Part shown: piece after piece, positions 8,134 to 17,600 of the stretch
Numbering within the stretch: position 1 is the first letter of the stretch
How the letters are laid out: the number at the start of each line of letters is the position of its first letter
From: Caenorhabditis remanei
Taxonomy: Eukaryota > Nematoda > Chromadorea > Rhabditida > Rhabditidae
Direction: 5' to 3'
Assembly (NCBI RefSeq): GCF_010183535.1
Contig: NC_071329.1
Coordinates: forward strand, 4,836,001 to 4,900,000
Length of the DNA: 64,000 nt
Position numbers and translations under genes: made by a program
Notes under the pieces: model-generated
Database searches by the model: none
What the model was told of the DNA's origin: nothing
The model's input: only the letters and a program-made list of their open reading frames with translations

Positions 8134-9278
8134 ATGTTTTCCACCCAGATTCATTCGATTCTCAAAGCGGATCCGCACGCTCGGCGAACCTTCATTGGTG
8201 TGTTCAGTGCCAATGAAATTGGCCGGATTCGTTCGCGAAAAAAGAAATATGGACTAATTGTAAACACGGATACAAGTGATCTGCCTGGCCGTCATTGGCA
8301 AAGCATTTTCGTTGATCACAACCGCACATGTCATTTCTTCTGCTCTCTTGGAGAGAAGCCCAACCACTTTATTGAAAACTTTATCAACAAGTTTCCTCGT
8401 GTCAAAATGAATAAACAAAAACCTCAGAAACCCGATGCAATCACTTGTGGTGGATACTGTATCTTTGTTCAATCAATGATGGCTCGCGGATACACATTTG
8501 AAACTATTTGTAATGTTTTCAATCAGATTACACACGACGATCAATTCATTGTAAACTATTTGGATACGAGCCACGGATTCTCCGCCCTAAAACAGGCTCC
8601 TCCCACATTTTCTCACAGTATAAAAACAGGCGCCGGAGCTCTGTTAAAATCATCAGCTCACCAATTGAGCCATCGCTCCACCCCTTTCCCCTCCAATCGA
8701 CCGATACTTTTCCTCTTCAATCGATCCCTTGCAATGTCTTTCGAAACATTCTGCAGGGAATGCTATATTCATTTCCCTGATCCTTCCTTTAAAGGACAAC
8801 ATATTTTGTTGCACCACAAGGGAATTCCTCCACCGCCGCCTGCCATCCCTGAGACGATGTTTTTTCTTATGCACTCAACCAACCCGGCCGTAAAGGCAAG
8901 GACGTGCCCATTTTGCTTTCTTCACTTTGACAGTCAATCGAGATGTGCCGGGCATATCAAAAGCAAGCACCCATTACCACCTGTCACCTTGGCTACTCAT
9001 CCGACTACAGCGGCTGTTTTGCAACAATGGGAGCTCTTTGCTGAAGCCGTATACCCTGGTTACTTACGGGTTGTAAGTTTGAGAGTTTCATAAAAAGTAT
9101 ATTAAATTGGTTTTTACAGATGCATAACACCTCCTGCATGCAGCCACAACAGCCACAACAGCCTGGACAACAGCCTCGACAACAGCCGTCAAGGATGTCT
9201 TGGACTCCCACACCGACCGAGGATTCCGAGGACACCGAATTTGAATTGTTGGACTTTCAATCAGCCAGCCGTAAATAA
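8134..9278 (+). CDS. Adenain-like cysteine protease running in frame into a zinc-finger protein
   Basis: Exons 8134-9072 and 9120-9278 (47-base intron, GTAAGT...TACAG) give 365 aa. Residues 1-145 are the protease: His54 in GRHWQ, Gln98, and Cys105 in TCGGYC, with Gln seven before Cys as in adenain. The acidic residue expected in the YFDSFG-type motif is replaced by Cys70 (FFCSLG), so activity may be altered. In related elements this enzyme matures capsid proteins. There is no stop after the domain; the frame continues through a linker into a C-x2-C-x12-H-x4-H finger near residues 268-290, then a Gln/Pro-rich tail from exon 2. A TATA box at 8619 and an in-frame ATG at 8734 suggest the C-terminal half is also made separately. 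Whether the fusion product exists is unknown. Confidence 0.75.
8619..8626 (+). promoter_or_regulatory. Internal TATA box inside the protease frame
   Basis: TATAAAAA lies 115 bases before the ATG at 8734. No other ATG in any frame lies between them, so a transcript started here would first use the zinc-finger start codon. Confidence 0.5.
8734..9278 (+). CDS. Nested zinc-finger protein (separate product of the protease frame)
   Basis: ATG 8734 equals codon 201 of the long frame. With exon 2 it gives a 165-aa product: a Cys-x2-Cys pair near the start (FCRECY), a proline run, one C2H2-like finger (CPFC...H...H) and a Gln/Pro-rich, acidic C-terminus. The single finger could bind DNA, RNA or protein; I do not recognise a family. 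Its own TATA box at 8619 supports independent expression. It ends 29 bases before the convergent gene's stop, with AATAAA at about 9293. Confidence 0.5.
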
Positions 9279-9306
9279 GTGAGATTTTTTTCCAATAAAT
9301 TTGTTT

Positions 9307-11190
9307 TTATTCGAGCTTTTTAAAGTGTAAGACAATAATTGTACTCCCCCAATTGAAATCAATTGGTTCATCAAATTCAGACAATAGCTCAACACGAATA
9401 CTATCAATTGTAGAATTCATTAGGGGTAGATATCTAGGGTAGGCTACGGTATGATGAATCATTTCTCCAAAGTTTCCACGACATGGTATTACAGACAATA
9501 GGGAACTTTTAGTGTTACCAACAATAATGGGGTCCACAACATCACAATACAAGTATAATGTGCTAACGTTTCCAAAAAAATCAACCTTGTTTCTGGCAGT
9601 CGCGTCGTCTTGTTGTACAATTGTATCTGTATATCCCAAAAAGTAGGCACATTTTTCGTCAAATTCAACAAAAGAAATGTCGGGGTTTAGAAAATTCACA
9701 CGGACACGACCATCGCGCTCTTCAAACTTTAAAAACTCTCTAGCTGTAGATATTTCGTCTGATTGAATTTTGGCCCGAATGTTTTGAAATTGTTCAAAGT
9801 TTTGTGTGCGAGTAACATTATCCAATGCCTTGTTCAACACTAGGGAGTGTAGCCTGTAGTATTCTTGCCAATTGTCCTCGAGCACATTTTCCTGTCGCTC
9901 CAATTCACCATAGTCATCCTCAAGTGGTTCCCTACTTTCAGGTTCCTTCTTTCTTTCTGATAGGACTAATAGCACAGCTGCGGCAATTCTCTCGGCTGCT
10001 TTTGCAACAATTTCTTGTCTTTCCAACTCGGCATACTCATCATCCAACACCTCCAGCTTTTCTATAGGTTTTCTCTCTGCTAGGACTAATGATACAACTG
10101 CTGCAATTTTCTCGGCTGCTTTTGCAACAATTTCTTGTCTTTCCAACTCGGCATACTCATCATCCAACACCTCTAGCTTTTCAATAGGTTTTTGCTTTGC
10201 TAGAACTAATGATACAACTGCTGCAATTTTCTCGGCTGTTTTCGCTGCTTCTACCGCTCTTGCTTTAGCTTCTCTTTCAGCTTTAGCTTCTCTTTCAGCT
10301 TTAGCTTCTCTTTCAGCTTTAGCTTCTCTTTCAGCTTTAGCTTCTCTTTCAGCTTTAGCTTCTCTTTCCGCTTTAGCTTCTCTTTCAGCTTTAGCTTCTC
10401 TTTCAGCTTTAGCTTCTCTTTCAGCTTTAGCTTCTCTTTCAGCTTTTGCAGCAGCTTCTTTTGCTTCATCTTCCTGCCTCTCCAATTCACCAAAATCATC
10501 AATAAATGGCTCGCCTAGTTTTTGTGTGGTACCAGCCGCAGCATTTGCAGCAGCTTGTTTTGCAGCTTCTGCAGCAATTGCTTCATCTTCCTGCCTTTCC
10601 AATTCACCATATTCATCAAATGGTACGTCTAGTTTTTGTGTAGCTCCAGCCACTGCTTTTGAACCATCCACAGCATTTGCTTCATATTCCTGCCTTTCCA
10701 ATTCGCCATATTCATCAAATGGTACGTCTAGTTTTTGTGTAGCTCCAGCCACTGCTTTTGAACCACCCACAGCATTTGCTTCATCTTCCTGCCTTTCCAA
10801 TTCACCATATTCATCAATGAATGGCTCTTCACGTTTAAGTCTTTTTATTCGGGCTAGCTCATTCCTAATGTTTGTATCTACAGCGTTTCGTTTCATTCGA
10901 ACACGTTTTTCATCATTTAGAGTTTCAATGATTTGATTCAAATCAGAGTAGTGGGCTGGTGGAAATGTAATGTGTGCTGGAGGTGTTTTGGATTTGAAAT
11001 GGATCCAAAAATTTAACGGTTTCACAACATTGACAAATGAATATGGATAGATAATATCCGTGGCAGCGACAACATATTTATCGCGCTCTAAATGTAAGAC
11101 TTCAGGTAGTCGAGTCACATAGCGAGATGATGTGTTTTTGAATTGAGAATTCGGGGCAGACGAGGGTAGCGTAATGTAAAAGTCGTTCAT
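9307..11190 (-). CDS. Penton/minor-capsid candidate with expanded repeat insert
   Basis: Taking the first ATG (11190) gives 627 aa. The first roughly 100 residues (DFYITLPSSAPN..., DIIYPYSFVNV) and the last roughly 160 resemble a conserved protein of animal Polintons and adintoviruses taken as penton or minor capsid; the assignment is from memory. Between them, about residues 105-460, is a low-complexity insert: seven DEYGELERQE-like repeats and about ten tandem AKAERE hexapeptides encoded by 18-base DNA repeats (10251-10450), likely forming a long helix or coiled coil. The TATAAAAG at 11222-11229 lies 32 bases upstream. The gene converges on the protease/zinc-finger gene with overlapping poly(A) signals. 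The repeats could vary in number between copies of the element. Confidence 0.65.
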   Translation of the reverse strand: MNDFYITLPSSAPNSQFKNTSSRYVTRLPEVLHLERDKYVVAATDIIYPYSFVNVVKPLNFWIHFKSKTPPAHITFPPAHYSDLNQIIETLNDEKRVRMKRNAVDTNIRNELARIKRLKREEPFIDEYGELERQEDEANAVGGSKAVAGATQKLDVPFDEYGELERQEYEANAVDGSKAVAGATQKLDVPFDEYGELERQEDEAIAAEAAKQAAANAAAGTTQKLGEPFIDDFGELERQEDEAKEAAAKAEREAKAEREAKAEREAKAEREAKAEREAKAEREAKAEREAKAEREAKAEREAKAEREAKARAVEAAKTAEKIAAVVSLVLAKQKPIEKLEVLDDEYAELERQEIVAKAAEKIAAVVSLVLAERKPIEKLEVLDDEYAELERQEIVAKAAERIAAAVLLVLSERKKEPESREPLEDDYGELERQENVLEDNWQEYYRLHSLVLNKALDNVTRTQNFEQFQNIRAKIQSDEISTAREFLKFEERDGRVRVNFLNPDISFVEFDEKCAYFLGYTDTIVQQDDATARNKVDFFGNVSTLYLYCDVVDPIIVGNTKSSLLSVIPCRGNFGEMIHHTVAYPRYLPLMNSTIDSIRVELLSEFDEPIDFNWGSTIIVLHFKKLE

Positions 11191-11218
11191 GATTGTCAAC
11201 CAAATCTGAACAATTTAA

Positions 11219-11265
11219 ACCCTTTTATACCATTTTTTTCACGGACAAAAATGGTATAAAAGGGT
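11219..11265. promoter_or_regulatory. Palindromic bidirectional TATA promoter
   Basis: Perfect 19-base arms (11219-11237 and 11247-11265) around a 9-base spacer; each arm contains TATAAAAG reading outward. The left TATA is 32 bases from the penton-candidate ATG (minus strand). The right TATA is about 29 bases from the first ATG on the plus strand (11291). Confidence 0.75.
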
Positions 11266-11290
11266 GAAAAATTTCAAGTATTTTTGAATA

Positions 11291-11470
11291 ATGCTGAATC
11301 AATCTTTGTCTCACCCTCTCGAACAACCGTTGCTTTACCCCATTACCATCAACGTTTTTCTCTTCGTCTCGCTGTTTATAACTCTGTGTCCATGCCTTTA
11401 CACATTTGTCCGCCGACGCAACAACAACAACCAGGCTTTCAATTTCGATTTCCCTCCCAAACCACCATAA
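11291..11470 (+). CDS. 59-codon membrane peptide overlapping the ATPase start
   Basis: The first ATG after the plus-strand TATA opens a 59-codon frame, one base out of register with the ATPase. It encodes a polar N-terminus, one strongly hydrophobic segment (about residues 16-40, including INVFLFVSLFIT), then RRR and a polar tail, that is, a single membrane span with a basic flank. It ends at 11470, 78 bases inside the ATPase frame. If translated, the ATPase at 11392 would rely on leaky scanning. Small membrane proteins are common in related viruses, but I cannot name a homologue, and chance overlap is possible. Confidence 0.4.
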   Translation: MLNQSLSHPLEQPLLYPITINVFLFVSLFITLCPCLYTFVRRRNNNNQAFNFDFPPKPP

Positions 11471-12057
11471 TTGGTGCAACACAATCGGGAAAAACTACAC
11501 TTTTGAAAAAGATTCTTGAAAATGGTGCAATGTTTGAAGCTCCAATAGACAACATTTTTTGGTTTTATGGGTGTGATTCTCCAGGTATCCCTAGACATTG
11601 GCCCAAGCTCCGTGCAATTGAAGGCATGCCCGATGTTGAGCTCTTGAGACTACACAAGAATCAAAACAACATTGTGGTTTGCGATGATCTTATGAACTTT
11701 TTTGCCCGAGATAAAAAAAGTTTAAACTTGCTAAATGACTTGTTTTGTGTCTATGCACACCATCTCAATTGTGCTATTTTCAATCTGGTTCAATCTGCAT
11801 TTGCCCTCCCTCCAGTTACACGAAACAATAGCACCTATCTCATTTTGATGCGAAACTTGTCTGATGCTGCACAAATTAAAAATCTGCTAGTCCAGCAATT
11901 TGGAGAAAAGTGGCGTGGAGCATACCAAGCCTATCAGGAGGTGATGAGTGAGCCGTACCAAGCATTGATGATCAACAATGATCCACTGGCAAATCCAATG
12001 ATGCGTATATTATCTGAATTCACTAGCGAATACCCGAAAGCACACGTACCCGTCTGA
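11392..12057 (+). CDS. FtsK/HerA-type genome-packaging ATPase
   Basis: From the ATG at 11392, 221 aa. The P-loop GATQSGKTT is at residues 28-36, preceded by a beta strand (QTTIIG), and the Walker B strand NIVVCDDLM has acidic residues at 98-99. This is the A32-like packaging ATPase of Polintons and related viruses, which pumps DNA into capsids; size and motifs fit the family. The frame is open upstream to 11284 without an ATG, so 11392 is chosen. The start region overlaps the membrane-peptide frame. It ends just before the TATA box of the next gene. No lesion or intron is seen. Confidence 0.9.
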   Translation: MPLHICPPTQQQQPGFQFRFPSQTTIIGATQSGKTTLLKKILENGAMFEAPIDNIFWFYGCDSPGIPRHWPKLRAIEGMPDVELLRLHKNQNNIVVCDDLMNFFARDKKSLNLLNDLFCVYAHHLNCAIFNLVQSAFALPPVTRNNSTYLILMRNLSDAAQIKNLLVQQFGEKWRGAYQAYQEVMSEPYQALMINNDPLANPMMRILSEFTSEYPKAHVPV

Positions 12058-12060
12058 GAG

Positions 12061-12068
12061 TATAAAAA
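12061..12068 (+). promoter_or_regulatory. TATA box for the 103-aa gene
   Basis: TATAAAAA lies three bases after the ATPase stop codon and 36 bases before the ATG at 12097. Confidence 0.6.
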
Positions 12069-12096
12069 GGTGTACGTCTTGTACATTTTTTCAAAA

Positions 12097-12408
12097 ATGG
12101 CTGCCCAATTGATTGTCCATTCTGATTTTTTCAACAAAGTTTTGAAGCAAAACCGCTCTTCTTTGCGCCACGCAACTTCAAAACAAATTAGTATTCTTGT
12201 GGAAATTGTCTTCAATCTACTAAACTCTAAAAATATCCCACTTTCTGCCAGTGAATTAGAAATTTTGCGACCAATTCATACACAATTGATTGCACTTTCA
12301 CGCACAAATAGTGTTGAGACAGCGCGAAAAATTCTATATAAGCTGACAAAATCACAACTGACATCATTTATTGTCCCCGCCCTTATTGCTACCCGACTAC
12401 GACGATGA
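12097..12408 (+). CDS. Small conserved Polinton protein of unknown function
   Basis: 103 aa from the ATG at 12097. The pattern (a central NLLNSKNIPLSASE segment, then basic helices and a hydrophobic Pro-Ala-Leu end) resembles a short protein found next to the capsid genes in many animal Polintons; I recall no proven function. It is probably helical and basic. Its TGA overlaps the ATG of the next gene (ATGA at 12405-12408). A TATATAAG inside it (12335-12342) probably serves that next gene. Confidence 0.6.
   Translation: MAAQLIVHSDFFNKVLKQNRSSLRHATSKQISILVEIVFNLLNSKNIPLSASELEILRPIHTQLIALSRTNSVETARKILYKLTKSQLTSFIVPALIATRLRR
12335..12342 (+). promoter_or_regulatory. TATA box for the basic-repeat protein gene, inside the previous frame
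   Basis: TATATAAG in the codons for Leu-Tyr-Lys of the 103-aa protein, 70 bases before the ATG at 12405. Confidence 0.5.
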
Positions 12409-13505
12409 AGCTTGTAAAGAAATATCACATTATACCGTATGAGGATGGTGCCGCTGTAGAGTCTGCCAAGCGTTTTTTAGAAGTCATCCTAAATGACAAT
12501 ACACTTGATGCGGAGACAAAGTGCCGATTCTATCAAGATGTACTGTTTCGCATTCGCCAACACAAGGATTTGCCAATTGTGAATCATGAAGTGCTAGAAA
12601 TTTTGAGGGAAAACTTTGCAAAGCATGACGTGTCACGTAAGCGCACAAATGACGAGGCGCCGCATCCTGATTCAAAAAAGATCAAAGTGGAGCCGACAGA
12701 GTTTAAAGTAGAAGTCAAGACGGAGCCACCTCCTCCTCCTCTGGCTGCACCAGCTGCTGAGCCTCTTCCCGCACCACCATCTTTTCCCGCACCACCATCT
12801 GTGCCCGCACCACTTTTTGTAACACCATTAGCACAACAAGTTGCCAAGCGCGCTTTTAAACGAACACGCCCCATATCTCAAGCCAAGGTACCGAAAAAAC
12901 GTAAGAGGATTGCTGACGTGCCTGCGGCAAGGAAAAGAATTGGGAAGCGACTAAAATGGGAACCAAAAATTGAGCCAAAGGCAGAAATTAGGGAGGCTCC
13001 AAAGGAGGAACCAATTGCTGATGATCGTATTGAGCCGGGGCCTTTGAAAGTTTTACGTTTCAGCAAAGATTACCGCTTTAAACCCTACCCCGATCATAAA
13101 CCTTTTAAGAAATTGACTTTTAAACGGGATATCAAGCCAGATGTCAAACCTGATATCAAGCCTGATGTTAAACCTGATATCAAGCCTGATGTTAAACCTG
13201 ATATCAAGCCGGATATCAAGCCTGATATCAAGCCGGATATCAAGCCAGATGTCAAACCACGGATAAAGCGCAAAGTCGAGCCCGATGTCAAGACACAAAA
13301 ACGTGGTTTCAAAAGATTGTACGTCCCTGATGAGCGAGATCTACCTCCGCCAGCATTGAAGAAGCGGCCGAGTAGACGGGGTGTAAAGCGGCCGAGACAA
13401 GATGTAGAGGTTGGCACCGTGCCAAAGAAACGTCGTACACTGCGTGGATCGGGGAGCGTCGCGCCTGTAGGCTCGCGAATTTATTGCAGACTCTGGAAGT
13501 TTTGA
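12405..13505 (+). CDS. Basic Polinton accessory protein with KPD(I/V) repeats
   Basis: 366 aa. The N-terminal 90 residues (KYHIIPYEDG..., then helices with a cysteine and RFYQDVL) match the layout of a protein usually found between ATPase and integrase in animal Polintons. The rest is low complexity: proline runs, many Lys/Arg clusters like nuclear-localisation signals, and about eleven Lys-Pro-Asp-(Ile/Val) tetrapeptides around residues 243-290. A DNA-binding or core-packaging role would fit the charge, but that is inference. The 12-base DNA repeat is prone to length change. It overlaps the preceding gene by four bases and is followed at once by the integrase TATA box. Confidence 0.6.
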   Translation: MKLVKKYHIIPYEDGAAVESAKRFLEVILNDNTLDAETKCRFYQDVLFRIRQHKDLPIVNHEVLEILRENFAKHDVSRKRTNDEAPHPDSKKIKVEPTEFKVEVKTEPPPPPLAAPAAEPLPAPPSFPAPPSVPAPLFVTPLAQQVAKRAFKRTRPISQAKVPKKRKRIADVPAARKRIGKRLKWEPKIEPKAEIREAPKEEPIADDRIEPGPLKVLRFSKDYRFKPYPDHKPFKKLTFKRDIKPDVKPDIKPDVKPDIKPDVKPDIKPDIKPDIKPDIKPDVKPRIKRKVEPDVKTQKRGFKRLYVPDERDLPPPALKKRPSRRGVKRPRQDVEVGTVPKKRRTLRGSGSVAPVGSRIYCRLWKF

Positions 13506-13508
13506 TAC

Positions 13509-13517
13509 TATATAAAT
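13509..13517 (+). promoter_or_regulatory. TATA box for the integrase gene
   Basis: TATATAAAT four bases after the upstream stop codon and 36 bases before the ATG at 13553. Confidence 0.6.
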
Positions 13518-13552
13518 GGTCTTGTTTTTGCCTGATTTTTGCAATTTCCAAA

Positions 13553-14608
13553 ATGGATGCTGATATTAAAGATGCTTATACTAATGAAGCTCATCCTTGT
13601 GCGTTTACTTCTGTTGCAAATGTACACAAATTTCTCTTGAAAAAGTATCCAAAGTTGAAATATGAACATGTAGAAAGTGTCTTGGAAGATGTGGAGAGTT
13701 TTACACTTCATCGGCCGAATCGAAAACGCTTTCCTCGTCTCAAAACTGTGGGTGTGGGTGTATATACTGATCTTCAAGCAGATTTGGTGGACATGTCAAA
13801 ATACAAGGCCCAAAACGATTCAATCACATTTCTCCTGACTGTCATTGACATTTACACTAGAATTCTCTTTGTGAAGCCCCTCAAATCAAAAGGTGGAGCC
13901 GGAGTTGCGGCTGCATTTGCGGAAATTTTTGATGAAATGGGAAACACTCCACACATTGTATTCACAGATGATGGAAAAGAGTTTTATAACACACATGTCC
14001 AAAACTTGTTCAAAAAGCATGAAATTCTTCTCGTCTCTCCAAAAAATGACACAAAGTGTGGTGTAGTGGAACGCGCGAATCGGACCCTGAAAACACGACT
14101 TGCAAAATACATGACCCATGTATACAAACACCGATATATTGATGTCTTACAAAAAGTTGTTCTAGGCATCAACAATAGTGTGAACCGAGGGATTGGAAAG
14201 AAACCGGTTGAAGTGAAACTTGGTGATTTTCCTATACCAATTCCAAATGATCAAACATTTAAAATCAAGTTCAAAGTTGGAGATCATGTGCGTTTGGCTT
14301 CGAAACGTGGACTTTTTGATAAAGGCTATGAACAAGGGTGGACTACGGAAATTTTCGTGATTAGTAAAGTGATGCCTGGGCGCCCAGTGGCGTATAACGT
14401 TGTCGATACGAATGGTGAGAAGGTTGAAGGTATCTTTTACACGAGAGAGCTGACAAAGTGCACATATCGCACCCGTGGAACATATCGAATTGAGTCGATC
14501 ATTTCAAGAAGGACACGTCGGGGAGTACGAGAATGTCTTGTTAGATGGGAAGGTTATACAGCGTCTTCAGACAGTTGGGTTCCGGAAAGCACAATTTTGA
14601 ATTTGTAA
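13553..14608 (+). CDS. Retroviral-type DDE integrase with C-terminal chromodomain
   Basis: 351 aa from the ATG at 13553. Catalytic acids: Asp77 (ADLVDM), Asp139 (FTDDGKEF) and Glu173 (GVVERANRTLK), the retroviral integrase-like triad that joins element ends to target DNA and makes the 6-bp duplication. An SH3-like domain follows (KFKVGDHVRL, about 238-275), then a chromodomain (about 308-350, LVRWEGYTASSDSWVPES), which may steer insertion to methylated histone tails. It belongs to the family of C. elegans F54H12.3. It is the last plus-strand core gene, convergent with the polymerase, with AATAAA about 12 bases after the stop. Complete and intron-free. Confidence 0.93.
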   Translation: MDADIKDAYTNEAHPCAFTSVANVHKFLLKKYPKLKYEHVESVLEDVESFTLHRPNRKRFPRLKTVGVGVYTDLQADLVDMSKYKAQNDSITFLLTVIDIYTRILFVKPLKSKGGAGVAAAFAEIFDEMGNTPHIVFTDDGKEFYNTHVQNLFKKHEILLVSPKNDTKCGVVERANRTLKTRLAKYMTHVYKHRYIDVLQKVVLGINNSVNRGIGKKPVEVKLGDFPIPIPNDQTFKIKFKVGDHVRLASKRGLFDKGYEQGWTTEIFVISKVMPGRPVAYNVVDTNGEKVEGIFYTRELTKCTYRTRGTYRIESIISRRTRRGVRECLVRWEGYTASSDSWVPESTILNL

Positions 14609-14684
14609 CAATTTTATATTCAATAAAAACCCGTAAAAATCTATACAATATTCACTCACAATATAAACACAATTCAATCACATT

Positions 14685-17600
14685 TTAGTGTGGATAATTT
14701 TCCACCAATTGTGTGTCGCTATCCAGACAGCCGTAGGGTAGAGTCCATCCATCAGCCAAGACCCCCTTGTCAGTGACGGGGCGCATCCTCTTTGTTAAAA
14801 TTGATGACGTCATTTCGCCCAGCGGACGCTTTGCCGGTCTCTTCATTGACATTTTTGTTCCGTAGAGCGGTGTAACATTAACACCTGCCACATAATCCTC
14901 CATCTGTAAAATTGAAAATTTTGATTTTTGAAAAAAATTATAAAAGCTCACCATCTTTTTCATTTTCTCAAAAGAGACATGCTCCATTGTTGCACAATTC
15001 AGGGTCATTCCTTTGGACTTTATAGTGTAGCTGACCTTTCCGTTCTCATTTTCCATTTTCAAAGCATAGCACTTTGGTGCCACAGTCACCACCTCTGTTA
15101 TTCTTGTTCCTGCGGGGATCTCATCTGTCAACATTCCCAACCCATCTCCTTTCAATTCTTTGAGTGGGTCCTCTCCAATTTTTTGCTTAAATATGACGGA
15201 ATCAGTATCTGAAAATTTACATTTTTTTTTATTTTAGGAAATAAAAAAACTTACCGCAATAAATGAGGTTTTCCTGACCGACAAGCCTCATTGCCTCAAA
15301 GAGTCGAAGTCGAGCGATTGCAGTGGTGATTGAGCCATACACAATGTTGGTGAACTTGGCTCCAACCAATCCTTCCTTGAGCGGCTCCCGAGAGACGATG
15401 ACGTGATTGGCTCCAAACTCGACCAATCCCGTTGGTTCGTATAGTGCCTGGTTGAAGAATGCAAAAATGCCATCAGAATCTTGAATGTGGAACATTTTAA
15501 TTTCCGTCTTCTGTGGATTCTGGGCAAATTTGCCCCAGGCACTATTCAAGAACAGCTTTGCCAATTGACGGAGAGCTGGATTCTTTTTCACATTCTCAGC
15601 ACAAATCCTCACTCCATCGTTGTCGAAGATGGCATCAATGTGCTTCTGCTTCTCCTCGTCGCTCATGTTTGGTCTTGGCCACCCAGAAGCCTCGTGCTTC
15701 AGCTTCAGAAGTGGGGCCAAAAAGCTCTCAAAGAACCCGCCTTTGAACCACTTGGAGTCGTCCCAATGCCACGCTTCATGGATCCTCTTCACTTTGTATC
15801 CCATCTCGATTGCCAAGTTCAACTCCTCCGTCACCCAACTGCCAGTCAAATAGCGCTGCTTCTCCTCGTTGTGTGTGCATCGTTTTCCATTGGACTGAAT
15901 GGCACATGTCCTACACAGTGGGAAGAGCAGCTTGTTTCCGGCTCGGAAGGGCAACACTCCAAACTCAAGATTGAGCGGCGGCAAGACGTCACAAAACACG
16001 AGGCCACGATAGCTCAAAGGCTTTCCCGGAACCACTTTCTCGAAATCGCTCCTAATCACTTTTGGCTGACCTTTCGGATAGTAGGCACCCTTCATGTTTG
16101 TCCATGGGTACAAACTGCAATAGTCCAAGTATTCGATTGTGTGGTTTTCGTCCGCATTTGCATAGGCTTGAAACGGCTGTGTTCGACCTCCAAACATGCT
16201 CTCCCGAGGCACAAGGTTGTGAGTATGCCGACACTAAAATTTAAGAAAATAAGAATTTTTAATTTTTTCAGTTACAAACTCACATGTTCAAAAAAGGTTC
16301 TCATTTCCTTGCTCGCTTTCAATTCTCGACGGATTTGACATTCCCATATTGCCGTTACTTTATATCCATGACTCTCAATATCTTTTTGACGATCCATAGT
16401 GTGCATATAAAGTTCTTCAAATGTAAACTCTGGACGACATGGACATTTTTGATCTCGAGCCGGGAAACAATCTGGGCATCCGTGCCACATGCACCCATTA
16501 ATCTGTAAAAATTTAGTAGTTTACGAATTTCTAAGAAACACTCACCTCGTATACTCTATCATGTGTCTTAGAGTAGCCATCGACATAATAAACACCGCTG
16601 TCACCTTTGATTATTTTCTCTCCACCATTCAGCGCGTGTCGAATTCTCAACGCAGGATCTAACTCGTTGAGCCATTGTAAGTATTTGAGGGCAAAAACCG
16701 AATTGGAGCGACCCTCTCCACGGAATCCATTCTCTGGAATGTAGCCAACAACACCTTCCTTGAAATGCTCAAACTTCATCATGAACATTACGAATCCGGC
16801 CAGCGTGTTGGATTGAATAATTGGATTCCAATTGTTGAAAATTCCGGTACAAATCTGTAAAATGAGGAATTTCTGTAAAAACTATTGAAAAAAACAAACC
16901 TCTAGATATTTGCTCACTGCTTTTGTCAAAATTTTCACATCGTCCTCACAATACTTTAAAATTTCCTTGTCAAAGTTGAATGGCGTGTTGTAATTTTCCT
17001 CGTACCAAACATTAAACTTTTCTTTGACAGCCGGCTTCATGAGATCAGGTTCGTAGTATCCTCTGTCCGGTAGAGTGGGCCATTCCTTGTGATAGTGATC
17101 GGGGTGATTGAACATGTACGGGAAGGTTCCTTTCGTCATCTCCTCGAAACCAAAAGCTTTTGGCATTTGACTGAGCGCCATCGGAAGGTATTGCAGAGTG
17201 TCTTTGAAAATGATCTTCTTCTTTCCAGGCAACACCATTTCAGCAAAAATGATTTGATTTCCATTCATCAGCAACTCCGGGGTGATGCCCGTCATTTCAA
17301 CGAGCTCGGCTATTATAAAGCTATGATCATATTTTCCACCGTTGTGAGCGAGAAGAATGCAATTGTCAAAGCGTGGGTCCGTCAAAATAAAATTGGCAAA
17401 TTGTCTAACGACTGGTCCTTGTTTTTCTTCATCAGCATATGTAAATTGAACTTGGCCTTGACAGTAATTGCAAAAGTCTTTTCCAACACATCTATGACAC
17501 ATGAATTGACCACATACAACATTTGCCTTGTGTGCTGGACCTTGTGACGTGCTTCGAGCAATTGGTAGCGTGCTTTGTGAAACCACAATCGTTTCGAAAT

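Noticed and set aside
10526..10936. Long plus-strand frame opposite the penton-like repeats
   Set aside because: It is the antisense of the low-complexity repeats, with alanine/serine composition dictated by the coding strand.
13053..13417. Minus-strand frames rich in LDIRLDI / SGLISGL repeats
   Set aside because: Antisense shadows of the KPD(I/V) repeats of the plus-strand gene.
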